The position numbers and the translations under genes were made by a program. A stretch of 58,765 nt of DNA from an uncultured Myxococcaceae bacterium. GTDB lineage: Bacteria > Myxococcota_A > Polyangia > Polyangiales > Ga0077539. This document shows, one piece after another, positions 48,357 through 58,765 of this stretch. Every line of letters begins with the position of its first letter. Within the stretch, counting starts at the first letter, position 1. The notes below the pieces were generated by a model. That model saw nothing but the letters and a program-made list of their open reading frames with translations, had not been told where the DNA came from and made no database searches. The stretch is from contig CAMFHP010000041.1 in NCBI GenBank assembly GCA_945952225.1, positions 1-58,765 on the forward strand. The letters are read 5' to 3'.

Positions 48357-49552
48357 TGCGCGCGCACTTCGCCCTCCCACCCATCGTGCTCGTCGCGGCC
48401 CTCACCGGCGCGGCGCTCGCGCAGAACACCGCCGCGCGCCGCGCCCCTTCGCACGCGGTGTTTCCCACGCAGTCGCTCCCGCTGCGCTTCGACCACGCGC
48501 AGCACCTCCGCCTCGCGGGTGTTACGTGCGAGCGCTGCCACACGACCGCCGCGGCGAGCGCGCGCGCCGACGACCGCCTCGTGCCCCCCGAATCCACCTG
48601 CGCGCCGTGCCACGCCATCGACCGCGCCCACCCCGAGCGACCCGCCGCGCCGGGCGCCCCCGCCGTGCGCTGTGACGCCTGCCACACGGGCTGGAACGCC
48701 GCCGATCCGCAGCGTGTGGCGCGCGTGCAGATCCCGACGCCGAACCTCCACTTCTCGCACCGCGCCCACGTGCAGCGCGGTCAGTCGTGCGCGTCGTGCC
48801 ACGGAGACCTCCGCGCCACCGCACTCGCCACGCGCCTCGACCTCCCCGCCATGGAGTCGTGCACCGCCGCGTGTCACCGCGCGGGCGGAACCGCCCCCGA
48901 CGCCTGCGCGACCTGCCACCTCACGGCCTCCGACGGCGTGCTCGTCACGCGCTTCGCCGAGGGCGTGATGAACCCGCCGCGCTCGATGCGCGGGCTCCAC
49001 CACGACGCCGATTTCTGGTTCACGCACCGCGCCGCTGCCGCCGAAGACGCCACCCGTTGCGCGGCCTGTCACCGCGACGACGAGTGCGCCGCGTGCCACG
49101 ACGGACGCATCCGCGACCGCCGCACGCACCCCAACGACTACCTCACGCAGCACCCCGTCGACGCGCGCATGAACAGCGACCGGTGCACGAGCTGCCACCG
49201 CGCGGCGACCTTCTGCGTGGCCTGCCACGAGCGCGCGGGCGTGGCCCTCTCGTCGGCCTCCGCGGCGCGCACCACGACGCGCGTGCATCCGCCCGCCGAG
49301 GTGTGGTCGGGCCGCGTGGTCACCGCGCGCCATCACGGGGTCGAAGCGCGCCGCGCGCTGTCGTCGTGCGTGTCGTGCCACACCGAGCGCGACTGCGTGA
49401 CCTGCCACGCCACCCTCGGACTCGGTGGCGCCGGACTCTCGCCGCATCCGCCGGGCTTCCTCGCGCGCTGCGGTTCGCTCCTCCGCGCGAGCGATCGGCC
49501 GTGCCGCGCGTGCCACGACGACGTCGCCGCCCTCGCGTCGCGCTGCCGCTGA
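48356..49552 (+). CDS. Multihaem c-type cytochrome (13 haem-binding sites)
   Basis: The 398-residue periplasmic protein has a signal peptide (cut after ALA, before QNTAARR). It has twelve CXXCH motifs (CERCH, CAPCH, CDACH, CASCH, CATCH, CAACH twice, CTSCH, CVACH, CVSCH, CVTCH, CRACH) plus one CX3CH (CTAACH). Additional histidines precede several motifs (FDHAQH, FSHRAH, LHHD) and can serve as distal ligands. This is an electron-transfer protein. With the overlapping barrel gene it may move electrons across the outer membrane. Confidence 0.9.
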   Translation: MRAHFALPPIVLVAALTGAALAQNTAARRAPSHAVFPTQSLPLRFDHAQHLRLAGVTCERCHTTAAASARADDRLVPPESTCAPCHAIDRAHPERPAAPGAPAVRCDACHTGWNAADPQRVARVQIPTPNLHFSHRAHVQRGQSCASCHGDLRATALATRLDLPAMESCTAACHRAGGTAPDACATCHLTASDGVLVTRFAEGVMNPPRSMRGLHHDADFWFTHRAAAAEDATRCAACHRDDECAACHDGRIRDRRTHPNDYLTQHPVDARMNSDRCTSCHRAATFCVACHERAGVALSSASAARTTTRVHPPAEVWSGRVVTARHHGVEARRALSSCVSCHTERDCVTCHATLGLGGAGLSPHPPGFLARCGSLLRASDRPCRACHDDVAALASRCR

Positions 49553-49556
49553 TCCG

Positions 49557-51386
<1,830 letters not shown>

Positions 51387-51487
51387 GTCGCAACGCTTGC
51401 AGACGCGGTGCGGCGCGTCCATGTGGGCGGCGCATGGCGGGTGCGACGTTGACGAAAGCCGGACGCTCTCGGGCGTCTGCCGCGTCC

Positions 51488-51517
51488 GTGACAGGTGCGA
51501 GGGGGCTTTGCTAGGGT
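51488..51517 (+). promoter_or_regulatory. Possible sigma70-like promoter of smc
   Basis: GTGACA at 51488-51493, an 18-base gap and TAGGGT at 51512-51517, 54 bases before the smc ATG. The same -10-like TAGGG(T/C) stands before typA and the sigma-factor gene. The match is by eye only. Confidence 0.3.
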
Positions 51518-51571
51518 CGCGCCGCCGAGGCGCATCGGCTGCGCAGCGCCCTCCGAAACACCTACCGCTGC

Positions 51572-54500
51572 ATGAAGATCCGCAAGCTCGAACTCCAGGG
51601 ATTCAAGTCCTTCGTCGACCGCACGGTGCTCACCTTCGACCACGACGTGACGGCCATCGTGGGCCCCAACGGCTGCGGCAAGAGCAACACCGTCGACGCG
51701 ATCCGCTGGTGCATGGGCGAGCAGAGCGCGAAGCACCTCCGCGGCAAGAACATGGAGGACGTGATCTTCAACGGCTCCGACAGCCGCGCCCCGCACGGCT
51801 TCGCCGAGGTCACGCTCACCTTCGACAACAGCGACGGCCTCGCGCCGCCCGAGTACACGGCCTTTCCCGAGATCTCGGTCACGCGCCGCCTCGGCCGCGA
51901 CGGGTCCAGCGACTATTTTCTCAACAAGACGCCCGTGCGCCTCATGGACGTCACCAACCTCTTTCTCGGCACCGGCGTGGGCACCAAGGCCTACTCCATC
52001 GTCGAGCAGGGGCGCGTGGGTCTCATCGTCACGTCGAAGCCCGAAGACCGCCGCGCGCTCTTCGAAGAGGCCGCGGGCATCACCCGCTTCAAGGCCCGTA
52101 AAAAGCAGGCCGAGAAGAAGATCGAGCTCACGCGGCAGAACCTCCTGCGCGTCAGCGACCTCCTCGCCGAGATCGAGAAGAGCCTCGTGTCGCTCAAGCG
52201 TCAGGCCCAGAAGGCCGAGCGCTACAAGTCCCTCCGCGCCGAGCAGCGCGACCTGGAGCTCTGGATCGCGAGCTTCCGCTTCCTCGACCTCGTGTCGGCG
52301 AACGAGTCGACGCGGATCGCGCACCTCCGCGCCGAGGCCTCCCTCGAAGGCGTGAACGCGGCCCTCCTCCGCATCGACGCCGAGGCCGAGGGCGTGCGCC
52401 GCGAGCTCTTCGAAGCGGAGACCGAGCTCGAACGCGCGCAGACCGCGGCCTACACCGCCGACAACGAAGCGCGACGTCTCGAAGCTGAACTCCAGCGCAC
52501 GCGCGACGCACTCGCCAACGCGCGCAAGCGTGCGGGCGATGCGCAGCGTGAGCTCGCCGAGGTGCGCGACGCCGGCGGATCCCTCGTGGCCGAGCGCGAC
52601 GTGCTCTCCCGCGAGCTCGAAACCGCCGCGCAGGTGGAGGCCGAAGAGATCGAGCGACTCGCCGTCGCCGAGGAGCGACTCCGCGAGGTGCGCGAGCAGC
52701 TCGTCGAGATCGACATGGAGCTCAAGGCCCACCGCGAGGCCTCGCTCCAGGCCGAGAAGGCCCTCGCGACCGGCGAAGCGACGCGGCTCGGCGTGGGCCG
52801 TCGGCTCCGTGAGAACGAGGAGCGCGTGGCGAAGCTCCGCGGCGAGTCACGCACCATCGAGCGCCGTCAGGCCGAGATCGCGCGGGAGCGTGAGGGCGTC
52901 GAGGCCATGCTCTCGAAGCTCCGTCGCGAGCGCGACGAGATGGTCGCCCGACGCGCGGGGCTCGAAGCCGAACAGGGTCCGCTCCGCACCGAGCGTGAGC
53001 GCCTCGACCAGCGACTCTCGGAGACGCGCCGTGACCGCGAGCGATCGGCCGCGAGGCTCCACGCGCTGCGCGAGGTGGCGAAGCGTCACGAGGGCGTGGG
53101 GCAGGGGACGCGCGCCCTCCTCGACAGCCGTGATCCCGCCGTGCTCGGCCTCGTGACCGATCGCATGGGCGTGCGCGAAGACCTCGCGAAGGCCGTCGCC
53201 GCCGTGCTCGCCGACCGCTGGCAGGACGTGCTCGTGGCCACCGTCGAAGACGGCATCCGTCTCGTCGAGAAGCTCCGCAACGACAAGAAGGGCCGCGCCG
53301 CGGCGATGCCCGATGGCGTCTTCGGCGCGCGCACCGCCGTGGCCGATCACCCTGCGATGACCGGCGTGCGGGGCATGCTCTTCGCGATGGTGGGCGGCGA
53401 GCGCGAGGTGCCCGATCCGCTGTGGGATGCCCTCCGTCCCGTGGTGCTCGTCGACTCGCTCGCGGCCGCACGCGACGCCCTCCGCGCCACCCGCGGCGGC
53501 ACCGTGCGCTACCGCTACGTGACCCCCGACGGACAGGTGCTCGACCACGACGGACGCGTCATGGGCGGCGTGCCCGAGGCCGCGGGTGCGGGCCTTCTCG
53601 CAACGCACGCCGAGATCCGTTCGCTGGAGCCGAAGGTCGAAGCCCTCGACGCGATGGTCGAAGACCTCACCGCCGAACTCGATGCCGCGAGGGTGCGCGC
53701 GAAGCAGTCCGCCGAGGCCCTCGATGCGGCGAAGGCCGACCTCCACGCGCAGGAGCTCGCCCTCGTGACCGTGGAGCGCGATGCGAAGGCCCACGATGCG
53801 GAGACGGCGCAGGGCACGATCCGTCTCGCAGCGCTCACCCGCGAGCTCGACGAGTGCGAGCGCGTGATGCAGGAGACGCTGCGCGAAGACGCCTCCCTCG
53901 ACCGCACGATCGAAGAGGCGCGGCAGAAGCGCGACCGCGCGCGCGAAGGGTTGATGACCGGTGAAGCCCAGGGACAGGCCTGGCGCGCCGAGGTCGATCG
54001 GGCCGCCGCGCGCACCACCGACGCGAAGGTCATCGCAGCCCGCGCGAAGGAGCGGGCCGCCGCCGCGCGCAACGCCGTGCACCGCCTCGAACGCAGCGTC
54101 GAGGAGCTCAAGACCCGCGGCGCCCGCCTGGAGCTGGAGCTCTCGCAGCTCGACACCACCGAGCGTGACGCGAGCGAGCGCGATGCGGGGCTCCGCGAGG
54201 CCCTCGCGAGCGCGGTCGAGGGCGCCCACGAGCGCCAGGAGTCCGTCACCCGCGCGAAGGTGCGCTACGACGGATTGCGCCACGACCTCGGGGGATTCGA
54301 AGCGCAGGTGAAGTCCATCCGGCAGCGCAGGGAGGGGCTCGCCAAGGAGGCCGCCGCCCTCGAAATGCGCGCCCGCGAAGAGACCCTCGCGATGGAGCAC
54401 CTCGTGTCGTCGGTGGCCGAGAAGCACACCGTCGCGCTGCCCGACACCGTGGCCCTCTACCGCGAGCGCGCGAAGCCCGGTGACGTCGAGAAGAAGCGCG

Positions 54501-55168
54501 TCGACGAGGTGCTGAAGTCCATCGAGCGCCTCGGCGAAGTGAACCTCACGGCCATCGACGAGTACGCCGAGCAGGAGCGCCGCTCGACCTTCTTCACCGA
54601 GCAGAAGGACGACATCGAGCGCGCCATCGCCCAGCTCGAAGCGGCCATCGCGCAGATGAACCGCGAGTCGCGCAAGCGCTTCCGCGAGACCTTCGACGCG
54701 GTGAACGAGCACTTCCAGACGCTCTTTCCGCGGCTGTTCCGCGGCGGTCGGGGGATGCTCCAGCTCACGCAGTCCGACGACCTGCTCGACGCGGGCGTGG
54801 AGATCATCGCGCAGCCGCCGGGCAAGAAGCTCATCAACCTCGAAGCGATGTCGGGCGGCGAGAAGACCATGACCGCCGTCACGCTCCTCTTCGCGCTGTT
54901 CATGCACCGCCCGTCGCCCTTCTGTCTCCTCGACGAGATCGAAGCGGCCCTCGACGAGGCCAACGTGATCCGCCTCGTGGAGCTCGTGCGCGACCTCACC
55001 GACCGCTCGCAGTTCATTCTCATCACCCACAACAAGCGCACGATGGCCATGGCCGACGTGCTCTACGGGGTGACCATGCAGGAGCCCGGCGTTTCGAAGC
55101 TCGTGAGCGTCAAGATCAAGAAGGACGCGACCGCCGAGCCCTCGACGCCCGCCGCCGCTGCGGGTTGA
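51572..55168 (+). CDS. smc: Chromosome segregation protein SMC
   Basis: The 1198-residue SMC ATPase condenses and segregates the chromosome with ScpA/ScpB, which are not in this window. Walker A is GPNGCGKS at 31-38. Long coiled coils (about 170-500 and 670-1020) flank a hinge at about 520-660 ([19 protein letters not shown]). The ABC signature is SGGEKTM near 1094, and Walker B is [15 protein letters not shown] at 1118 onward. The full length is normal for the family. Confidence 0.97.
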   Translation: MKIRKLELQGFKSFVDRTVLTFDHDVTAIVGPNGCGKSNTVDAIRWCMGEQSAKHLRGKNMEDVIFNGSDSRAPHGFAEVTLTFDNSDGLAPPEYTAFPEISVTRRLGRDGSSDYFLNKTPVRLMDVTNLFLGTGVGTKAYSIVEQGRVGLIVTSKPEDRRALFEEAAGITRFKARKKQAEKKIELTRQNLLRVSDLLAEIEKSLVSLKRQAQKAERYKSLRAEQRDLELWIASFRFLDLVSANESTRIAHLRAEASLEGVNAALLRIDAEAEGVRRELFEAETELERAQTAAYTADNEARRLEAELQRTRDALANARKRAGDAQRELAEVRDAGGSLVAERDVLSRELETAAQVEAEEIERLAVAEERLREVREQLVEIDMELKAHREASLQAEKALATGEATRLGVGRRLRENEERVAKLRGESRTIERRQAEIAREREGVEAMLSKLRRERDEMVARRAGLEAEQGPLRTERERLDQRLSETRRDRERSAARLHALREVAKRHEGVGQGTRALLDSRDPAVLGLVTDRMGVREDLAKAVAAVLADRWQDVLVATVEDGIRLVEKLRNDKKGRAAAMPDGVFGARTAVADHPAMTGVRGMLFAMVGGEREVPDPLWDALRPVVLVDSLAAARDALRATRGGTVRYRYVTPDGQVLDHDGRVMGGVPEAAGAGLLATHAEIRSLEPKVEALDAMVEDLTAELDAARVRAKQSAEALDAAKADLHAQELALVTVERDAKAHDAETAQGTIRLAALTRELDECERVMQETLREDASLDRTIEEARQKRDRAREGLMTGEAQGQAWRAEVDRAAARTTDAKVIAARAKERAAAARNAVHRLERSVEELKTRGARLELELSQLDTTERDASERDAGLREALASAVEGAHERQESVTRAKVRYDGLRHDLGGFEAQVKSIRQRREGLAKEAAALEMRAREETLAMEHLVSSVAEKHTVALPDTVALYRERAKPGDVEKKRVDEVLKSIERLGEVNLTAIDEYAEQERRSTFFTEQKDDIERAIAQLEAAIAQMNRESRKRFRETFDAVNEHFQTLFPRLFRGGRGMLQLTQSDDLLDAGVEIIAQPPGKKLINLEAMSGGEKTMTAVTLLFALFMHRPSPFCLLDEIEAALDEANVIRLVELVRDLTDRSQFILITHNKRTMAMADVLYGVTMQEPGVSKLVSVKIKKDATAEPSTPAAAAG

Positions 55169-55191
55169 GCGCACGCCCCACCGTCCGTTCG

Positions 55192-55205
55192 CGGTGACAT
55201 CACCG
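55192..55205. promoter_or_regulatory. 14-bp palindrome between smc and typA
   Basis: Arms cggtga and tcaccg flank two central bases, 73 bases before the typA start. It could be an operator or part of a transcription stop; there is no T-run after it. Confidence 0.25.
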
Positions 55206-55237
55206 TGACGACCGCGACGGTCTCCGGGCCCCGGGGG

Positions 55238-55267
55238 TTTACCGCGCGCGGCGAACCATGGTAGGGC
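55238..55267 (+). promoter_or_regulatory. Possible promoter of typA, short leader
   Basis: TTTACC at 55238-55243, an 18-base gap and TAGGGC at 55262-55267. Only ten bases separate it from the ATG at 55278, and no Shine-Dalgarno sequence is visible, so the mRNA would be nearly leaderless. Confidence 0.3.
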
Positions 55268-55277
55268 CGCCGCCCCG

Positions 55278-57095
55278 ATGATCTCCCGAGACAAGATCCG
55301 CAACATCGCCATCGTCGCGCACGTCGACCACGGCAAGACCACCCTCGTCGACCACATGCTTCGGCAGGCCGGCGTGTTCCGCGCGAACGAGGAGCTCGTC
55401 GAGCGCGTGATGGACTCCAACGATCTCGAGCGCGAGCGCGGGATCACCATCCTCGCCAAGAACACCTCGGTGCGCTGGGGCGAGTACAAGCTCAACATCG
55501 TCGACACCCCCGGACACGCCGACTTCGGTGGCGAGGTCGAGCGCACGCTGATGATGGCCGACGGGTGTCTCCTCCTCGTCGACGCCGCCGAAGGTCCGCT
55601 CCCGCAGACGCGCTTCGTGCTGCGCAAGGCCCTCGCCCGCGGCTTTCCGGTCATCGTGGTGATCAACAAGATCGACCGTCCCGACGCGCGCCCCGCCGAG
55701 GTGCTCAACGAGGTCTTCGATCTGTTCTGCGACCTCGAAGCCTCCGACGCGCAGGCCGACTTCCCGGTGATCTACGCCATCGGCCGTCAGGGCATCGCGA
55801 AGCGCACGCTCGACGACCCGAACACCAACCTCCAGCCGCTCTTCGAGATGATCGTCAACCGCGTGCCCCCGCCCGCGGGCGACGTCTCGACGCCGCTGCG
55901 CATGATCGTCACGTCGCTCGACTACGACGACTACGTGGGCCGCCTCGCCATCGGACGCATCGTCGACGGCAGCCTCCGCGAAGGTCAGCGCGTGAGCGTC
56001 CTCGGCGCGAAGGGAACCACCGAAGGCAAGATCGCCGCGCTGTTAACCTACGACGGCCTCGCGCGCAAGCGCACCGACGAGGCGGGCGCGGGTGAGCCCG
56101 TGGCCATCGCGGGCATCGAGGTGGTCGACATCGGCGACACCGTGGCCGAGCCCGGCGAGACCCGCGCGCTCCCGCGCATCGAGGTCGAAGAGCCCACCAT
56201 CAAGATGCGCTTCGGCGTGAACACCTCGCCCTTCGCCGGCAAGGACGGGAAGTTCCTCACCTCGCGCCAGGTGCGCGAGCGCCTCATGCGTGAGATCCGC
56301 AAGAACCCCGCGATCCGCGTCGAAGACACGGAGACCGCCGACCAGTTCCTCGTGTACGGCCGCGGTGAGCTCGCCCTCGCGATCCTCGTCGAGACCATGC
56401 GCCGTGAGGGCTACGAGCTCTCCCTGGGCAACCCCGAAGTGGTCACCCGCGAGGTCGACGGCGTGCTCAGCGAGCCCGTCGAGCTCGTCGTGTGCGACGT
56501 GCCCGACAACATGATCGGCGTGGTCACGCAGCGCCTCGGCGAGCGCCGCGGACAGATGGTGCGCATGAGCAACCCCGGATTCGGTCGCGCCCGCGTCGAG
56601 TTCGAGGTGCCCTCGCGCGCGCTCATCGGGTTCCGCAGCGAGTTCCTCACGTCGACGCGCGGCCTCGGACTGCTCCACACCGAGTTCCTCGGATGGCGTC
56701 CCTGGGGTGGGCCCATGCTCCGTCGCGCGAACGGCGCCCTCGTGGCCGACCGTGCGGGTGAGGCGACGCCCTACGCGCTCTTCCACCTCCAGCCCCGCGG
56801 CGAGTTCTTCATCGGACCGGGAACGCCCGTGTACGAGGGCATGATCATCGGCGAGCACAACCGCCCGAACGACTCCGACGTGAACGCCATCCGCGAGAAG
56901 AAGCTCTCGAACGTGCGCAACCACGGCAAGGACGACAACGTCATGCTCTATCCGCCGAAGGTGCTCTCCGTCGAGACCGCCATGGAGTGGATCGACCGCG
57001 ACGAGCTCGTCGAGGTGACCCCCAACGCCGTGCGCGTGCGCAAGGCCATCCTCACTGGATCGGGCCGTCCGAAGCGCAGCGATCCCGACAACTGA
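55278..57095 (+). CDS. typA: Ribosome-associated GTPase TypA/BipA
   Basis: The 605-residue translational GTPase acts in 50S assembly and stress or cold response. G1 is AHVDHGKTT (14-22), G2 is in [13 protein letters not shown]3 is [10 protein letters not shown] and G4 is NKIDRPDA. The C-terminal [17 protein letters not shown] and the TypA-specific [17 protein letters not shown] are present. Full length for the family. It follows smc by 109 bp and seems to have its own promoter. Confidence 0.97.
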   Translation: MISRDKIRNIAIVAHVDHGKTTLVDHMLRQAGVFRANEELVERVMDSNDLERERGITILAKNTSVRWGEYKLNIVDTPGHADFGGEVERTLMMADGCLLLVDAAEGPLPQTRFVLRKALARGFPVIVVINKIDRPDARPAEVLNEVFDLFCDLEASDAQADFPVIYAIGRQGIAKRTLDDPNTNLQPLFEMIVNRVPPPAGDVSTPLRMIVTSLDYDDYVGRLAIGRIVDGSLREGQRVSVLGAKGTTEGKIAALLTYDGLARKRTDEAGAGEPVAIAGIEVVDIGDTVAEPGETRALPRIEVEEPTIKMRFGVNTSPFAGKDGKFLTSRQVRERLMREIRKNPAIRVEDTETADQFLVYGRGELALAILVETMRREGYELSLGNPEVVTREVDGVLSEPVELVVCDVPDNMIGVVTQRLGERRGQMVRMSNPGFGRARVEFEVPSRALIGFRSEFLTSTRGLGLLHTEFLGWRPWGGPMLRRANGALVADRAGEATPYALFHLQPRGEFFIGPGTPVYEGMIIGEHNRPNDSDVNAIREKKLSNVRNHGKDDNVMLYPPKVLSVETAMEWIDRDELVEVTPNAVRVRKAILTGSGRPKRSDPDN

Positions 57096-57146
57096 ACGCC
57101 ACGACCGCGGGCGCACCCGTCGCCCGCACCGTCGACGGTTCTCCCC

Positions 57147-57184
57147 GAAGCGCCGCCATGGATGCCCTCCGTGTGCGGCGCTTC
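57147..57184 (+). terminator. Hairpin downstream of typA
   Basis: Arms gaagcgccgc and gcggcgcttc are perfectly complementary over 10 bp with an 18-base loop, 51 bases after the typA stop. There is no T-run, so an intrinsic terminator is only possible. Confidence 0.35.
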
Positions 57185-57605
57185 GCCGTTCTCGATGTCC
57201 TCGCGTCGCGCGAACTTCGAAACGACAACACGCGGAGTCGCGCGCCTGACGACACTCAACCGGGGACAAACCACCCGACGTGCCGATCGAAGGCGCGCGC
57301 CTCCGCATGTGTCGATCCAAGGTTCCGAGTCAGTGCGACATCACCAGCCCCCAACAGGGGTGACGCCGCGCTGCGAGCACCTGCTTGCGGCCGTAGGTGC
57401 TCCCATGCCGCGCAAACGAGCCGTCTGCGTCCCCGCCCCCGAAAGGTCTTCGTGGCGCCGCACGGCGAGGCCCAATCCCCCGCCGCGCGAGATCCGCTCC
57501 GTCTCCAACAGGTAAATGTCTTGAGCGCGGGGTTTTTCGAAACGCCGATGTCGATTCGAACTTTTTCTCGCCGCGTCCCGCCCGACGAGCGCGCAGCCCC
57601 GCGCA

Positions 57606-57634
57606 TCGACACCCGAGGTGCGATCCGTTAGGGT
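57606..57634 (+). promoter_or_regulatory. Possible promoter of the sigma-factor gene, leaderless
   Basis: TCGACA at 57606-57611, a 17-base gap and TAGGGT at 57629-57634. Seven bases separate it from the ATG at 57642, so transcription would begin at or next to the start codon. Confidence 0.35.
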
Positions 57635-57641
57635 CGCGGCC

Positions 57642-58199
57642 ATGCAATCCAACGCGAGTGACGCGCTCGCGCTCGAAGGGACCGTGCTGCGCGACTTCGA
57701 CCGGATCTACCGGGAGAACGTGCTCTACGTGCTCTCGCTCGTTCGTCGCTTCGGGGCGACGCGCGCCCAGGCCGAAGACCTCACGCACGACGTCTTCGAG
57801 GCGCTGTTTCTCAAGCTCGCGTCGCTGCCCCGCAGCACCCGCGAGTCGTTGCCCGAGATGCGCGCGTACCTCTTTCGCGTCGCGTGGCAGCGCCTCGCCA
57901 ATCACCGTCGGCTCCACTCGGTGCGCAACGAGCGCCCGTCGGCGGAGCCCCCGGAGCCCACCATCGGACCGCGCGCCCACGACTACGTGCTGGCCCGCGA
58001 GATGGTGCGCCTCCTCGAATCGCTCCAGCCCCACGAGGTCGCGATCTTCGTGGGCTTCGAAGTGTTCGGCGCGACCATTCCCGAGCTGGCCCGCGAGCAT
58101 GGCCTCGACGAGGGAGACGCGCGCGACGTGTTGCACCACGTGAGGACGGTGTTGCGCCGCTCCATCACGCCACCGCCCGACGAAGGAGAGTCCCGATGA
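57642..58199 (+). CDS. ECF-type RNA polymerase sigma factor
   Basis: This 185-residue ECF sigma factor has region 2 (about 20-90, including RFGATRAQAEDLTHDVFEAL and an AYLFRVAWQRLANHRR segment) and region 4 (about 120-175, with LLESLQPHEVAIFVGFEVFG and a helix-turn-helix). No classical zinc-binding anti-sigma follows. An 88-residue gene overlaps its stop (ATGA). The ATG at 57642 is chosen because the family starts there and an in-frame upstream ATG falls inside the promoter. Confidence 0.9.
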   Translation: MQSNASDALALEGTVLRDFDRIYRENVLYVLSLVRRFGATRAQAEDLTHDVFEALFLKLASLPRSTRESLPEMRAYLFRVAWQRLANHRRLHSVRNERPSAEPPEPTIGPRAHDYVLAREMVRLLESLQPHEVAIFVGFEVFGATIPELAREHGLDEGDARDVLHHVRTVLRRSITPPPDEGESR

Positions 58200-58462
58200 G
58201 CACGCGCGAGTACGAAGACCCCGAGGTGAGCTTCTTCGAGTTCGGCCTCCCATCCGAGGGGCCCGAGGTGGGCCCTTGCGCGCAGTCGACCTACGCAGCC
58301 TCCGTGCTCCGCGAACCCTCACCGGGCGGCGACGAAGAAGCGTGGATGCACGACGCCGCGGCGCGACTCAACACGCGCTTCCGCGAGGCCCTCTACGGCG
58401 TCTACACGGTGTACGAGGAGCCCGAGCGGGGGTCGCGGCCCTCGTGGCCCAACCGACGGTGA
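58196..58462 (+). CDS. Small acidic protein coupled to the ECF sigma factor
   Basis: I do not recognise this 88-residue protein. It is acidic at the N-terminus (EDPEVSFFEFG) and helical in the middle (EEAWMHDAAARLNTRFREAL), with no membrane segment and one cysteine (in EVGPCAQ). AAGGAGAG lies five bases before the ATG, which overlaps the sigma-factor stop. A role as a soluble regulator of the sigma factor is a guess from position. Confidence 0.65.
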   Translation: MSTREYEDPEVSFFEFGLPSEGPEVGPCAQSTYAASVLREPSPGGDEEAWMHDAAARLNTRFREALYGVYTVYEEPERGSRPSWPNRR

Positions 58463-58549
58463 CAGACCCGCTGCAGGGCCCTCCAAGGGGCTCCGCGCGG
58501 TGTGTCCGTCGTCGGGGGTAGGGGAGCTGACGACTGCGTGACGCGTGCG

Positions 58550-58765
58550 GCCGGTGAATGTGTTCACCGGCAGGGAAGGGAAAGTCCCTTGCGGGACTCG
58601 CGATCCAGCGTCGCCCTTGCGGCGCGTTGCTCGGGTGTGTTTCCGATCGTGCTCTCGCCCCGCGTGCGGAGCCGGGGGAGCGATTCCGGCAATGGGCCCG
58701 CGTGCAGCCCGTGAATGAAGCGCGAGTCCCGCAAGGGACTTTCCCCTTGCTGCCGGTGAATTCAT
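58550..58765. mobile_element. Inverted-repeat element, copy B, cut by the window edge
   Basis: The left end is gccggtgaa-tgtg-ttcaccggc (58550-58571), then agtccc-ttgc-gggact. The right end mirrors it, with agtccc-gcaa-gggact followed by gccggtgaattcat at 58752-58765, where the window stops. The inverted ends match over about 45 bp almost perfectly. The core shares gtgtgtttccgatcgtg and cgtcgccct with copy A. 58463-58549 shows nothing else. Confidence 0.75.

Larger units (their letters stand above)
57096..57641. other. Gene-free stretch of about 550 bp after typA
   Basis: I see no credible gene here. It holds a 10-bp-arm hairpin (57147-57184) and a somewhat less GC-rich patch near 57510-57585 with ggggttttt and gaactttttctc. 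It ends in the probable promoter of the sigma-factor gene. Confidence 0.6.

Noticed and set aside
58319..58765. Open frame in element B (MNSPAARGKSLAG...), with a similar one in element A
   Set aside because: The similarity is explained by the shared inverted-repeat DNA. Codon use and composition do not look like a protein gene.

Overview
The window is high-GC DNA (roughly 70% or more by eye) with the gene content of a myxobacterium-like member of Myxococcota, probably in or near the Polyangia. The inference rests on large cysteine-module lipoproteins, membrane-bound Ser/Thr kinases of the DWG type, several hybrid histidine kinases, an all-TPR giant protein, outer-membrane barrels and many lipoproteins. 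No species can be named from the sequence alone. I see no rRNA, tRNA, CRISPR array, IS transposase or replication origin. About 41 protein genes fill most of the window, often with ATGA overlaps.

Layout. 1-2.3 kb: hairpin-rich intergenic repeats, then a B12-binding-type radical SAM enzyme. 2.3-10.1 kb (minus strand): a VgrG spike fused to an M91-type zinc metallopeptidase, a small neighbour that may be its immunity or accessory protein, a zinc alcohol dehydrogenase, a beta-propeller lipoprotein, a two-domain rhodanese and a small barrel protein. 10.1-11.0 kb: a gene-free block with a 189-bp inverted-repeat element and a 43/44-bp tandem array. 11-18.9 kb: MsrB lipoprotein, TrmO, a methyltransferase, an AI-2E-family permease, a zinc-ribbon membrane protein and a 1256-residue TPR protein. 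18.9-24.9 kb: a Cys-module/FG-GAP lipoprotein, then Arr, an Rpn-type nuclease, a RibD-C protein, an AAC(3)-I-like acetyltransferase and a Gfa-family protein. 24.9-28.8 kb: two convergent paralogous Ser/Thr kinases sharing a 348-bp block that looks identical base for base.

28.9-40.5 kb: a barrel protein, a propeller lipoprotein, an SDR, a hybrid histidine kinase, an orphan DctP, and a minus-strand run (truA, unknown exported protein, MA-type peptidase, two histidine kinases). 40.7-46.3 kb: an 1872-residue lipoprotein with 36 cysteine modules. 46.5-49.6 kb: YbjN-like protein, outer-membrane barrel and 13-haem cytochrome c, tightly coupled. 49.6-57.1 kb: a hybrid histidine kinase, SMC and TypA. 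57.6-58.8 kb: an ECF sigma factor with a small partner, then a second copy of the inverted-repeat element, cut by the window edge.

Most interesting are the VgrG-M91 fusion and its neighbour, the dispersed compound-hairpin element family with the adjacent tandem array, the higher-order repeat structure of the giant cysteine-module lipoprotein, the kinase pair with signs of gene conversion, the Arr/AAC(3)-I neighbourhood, and the barrel plus 13-haem cytochrome operon.
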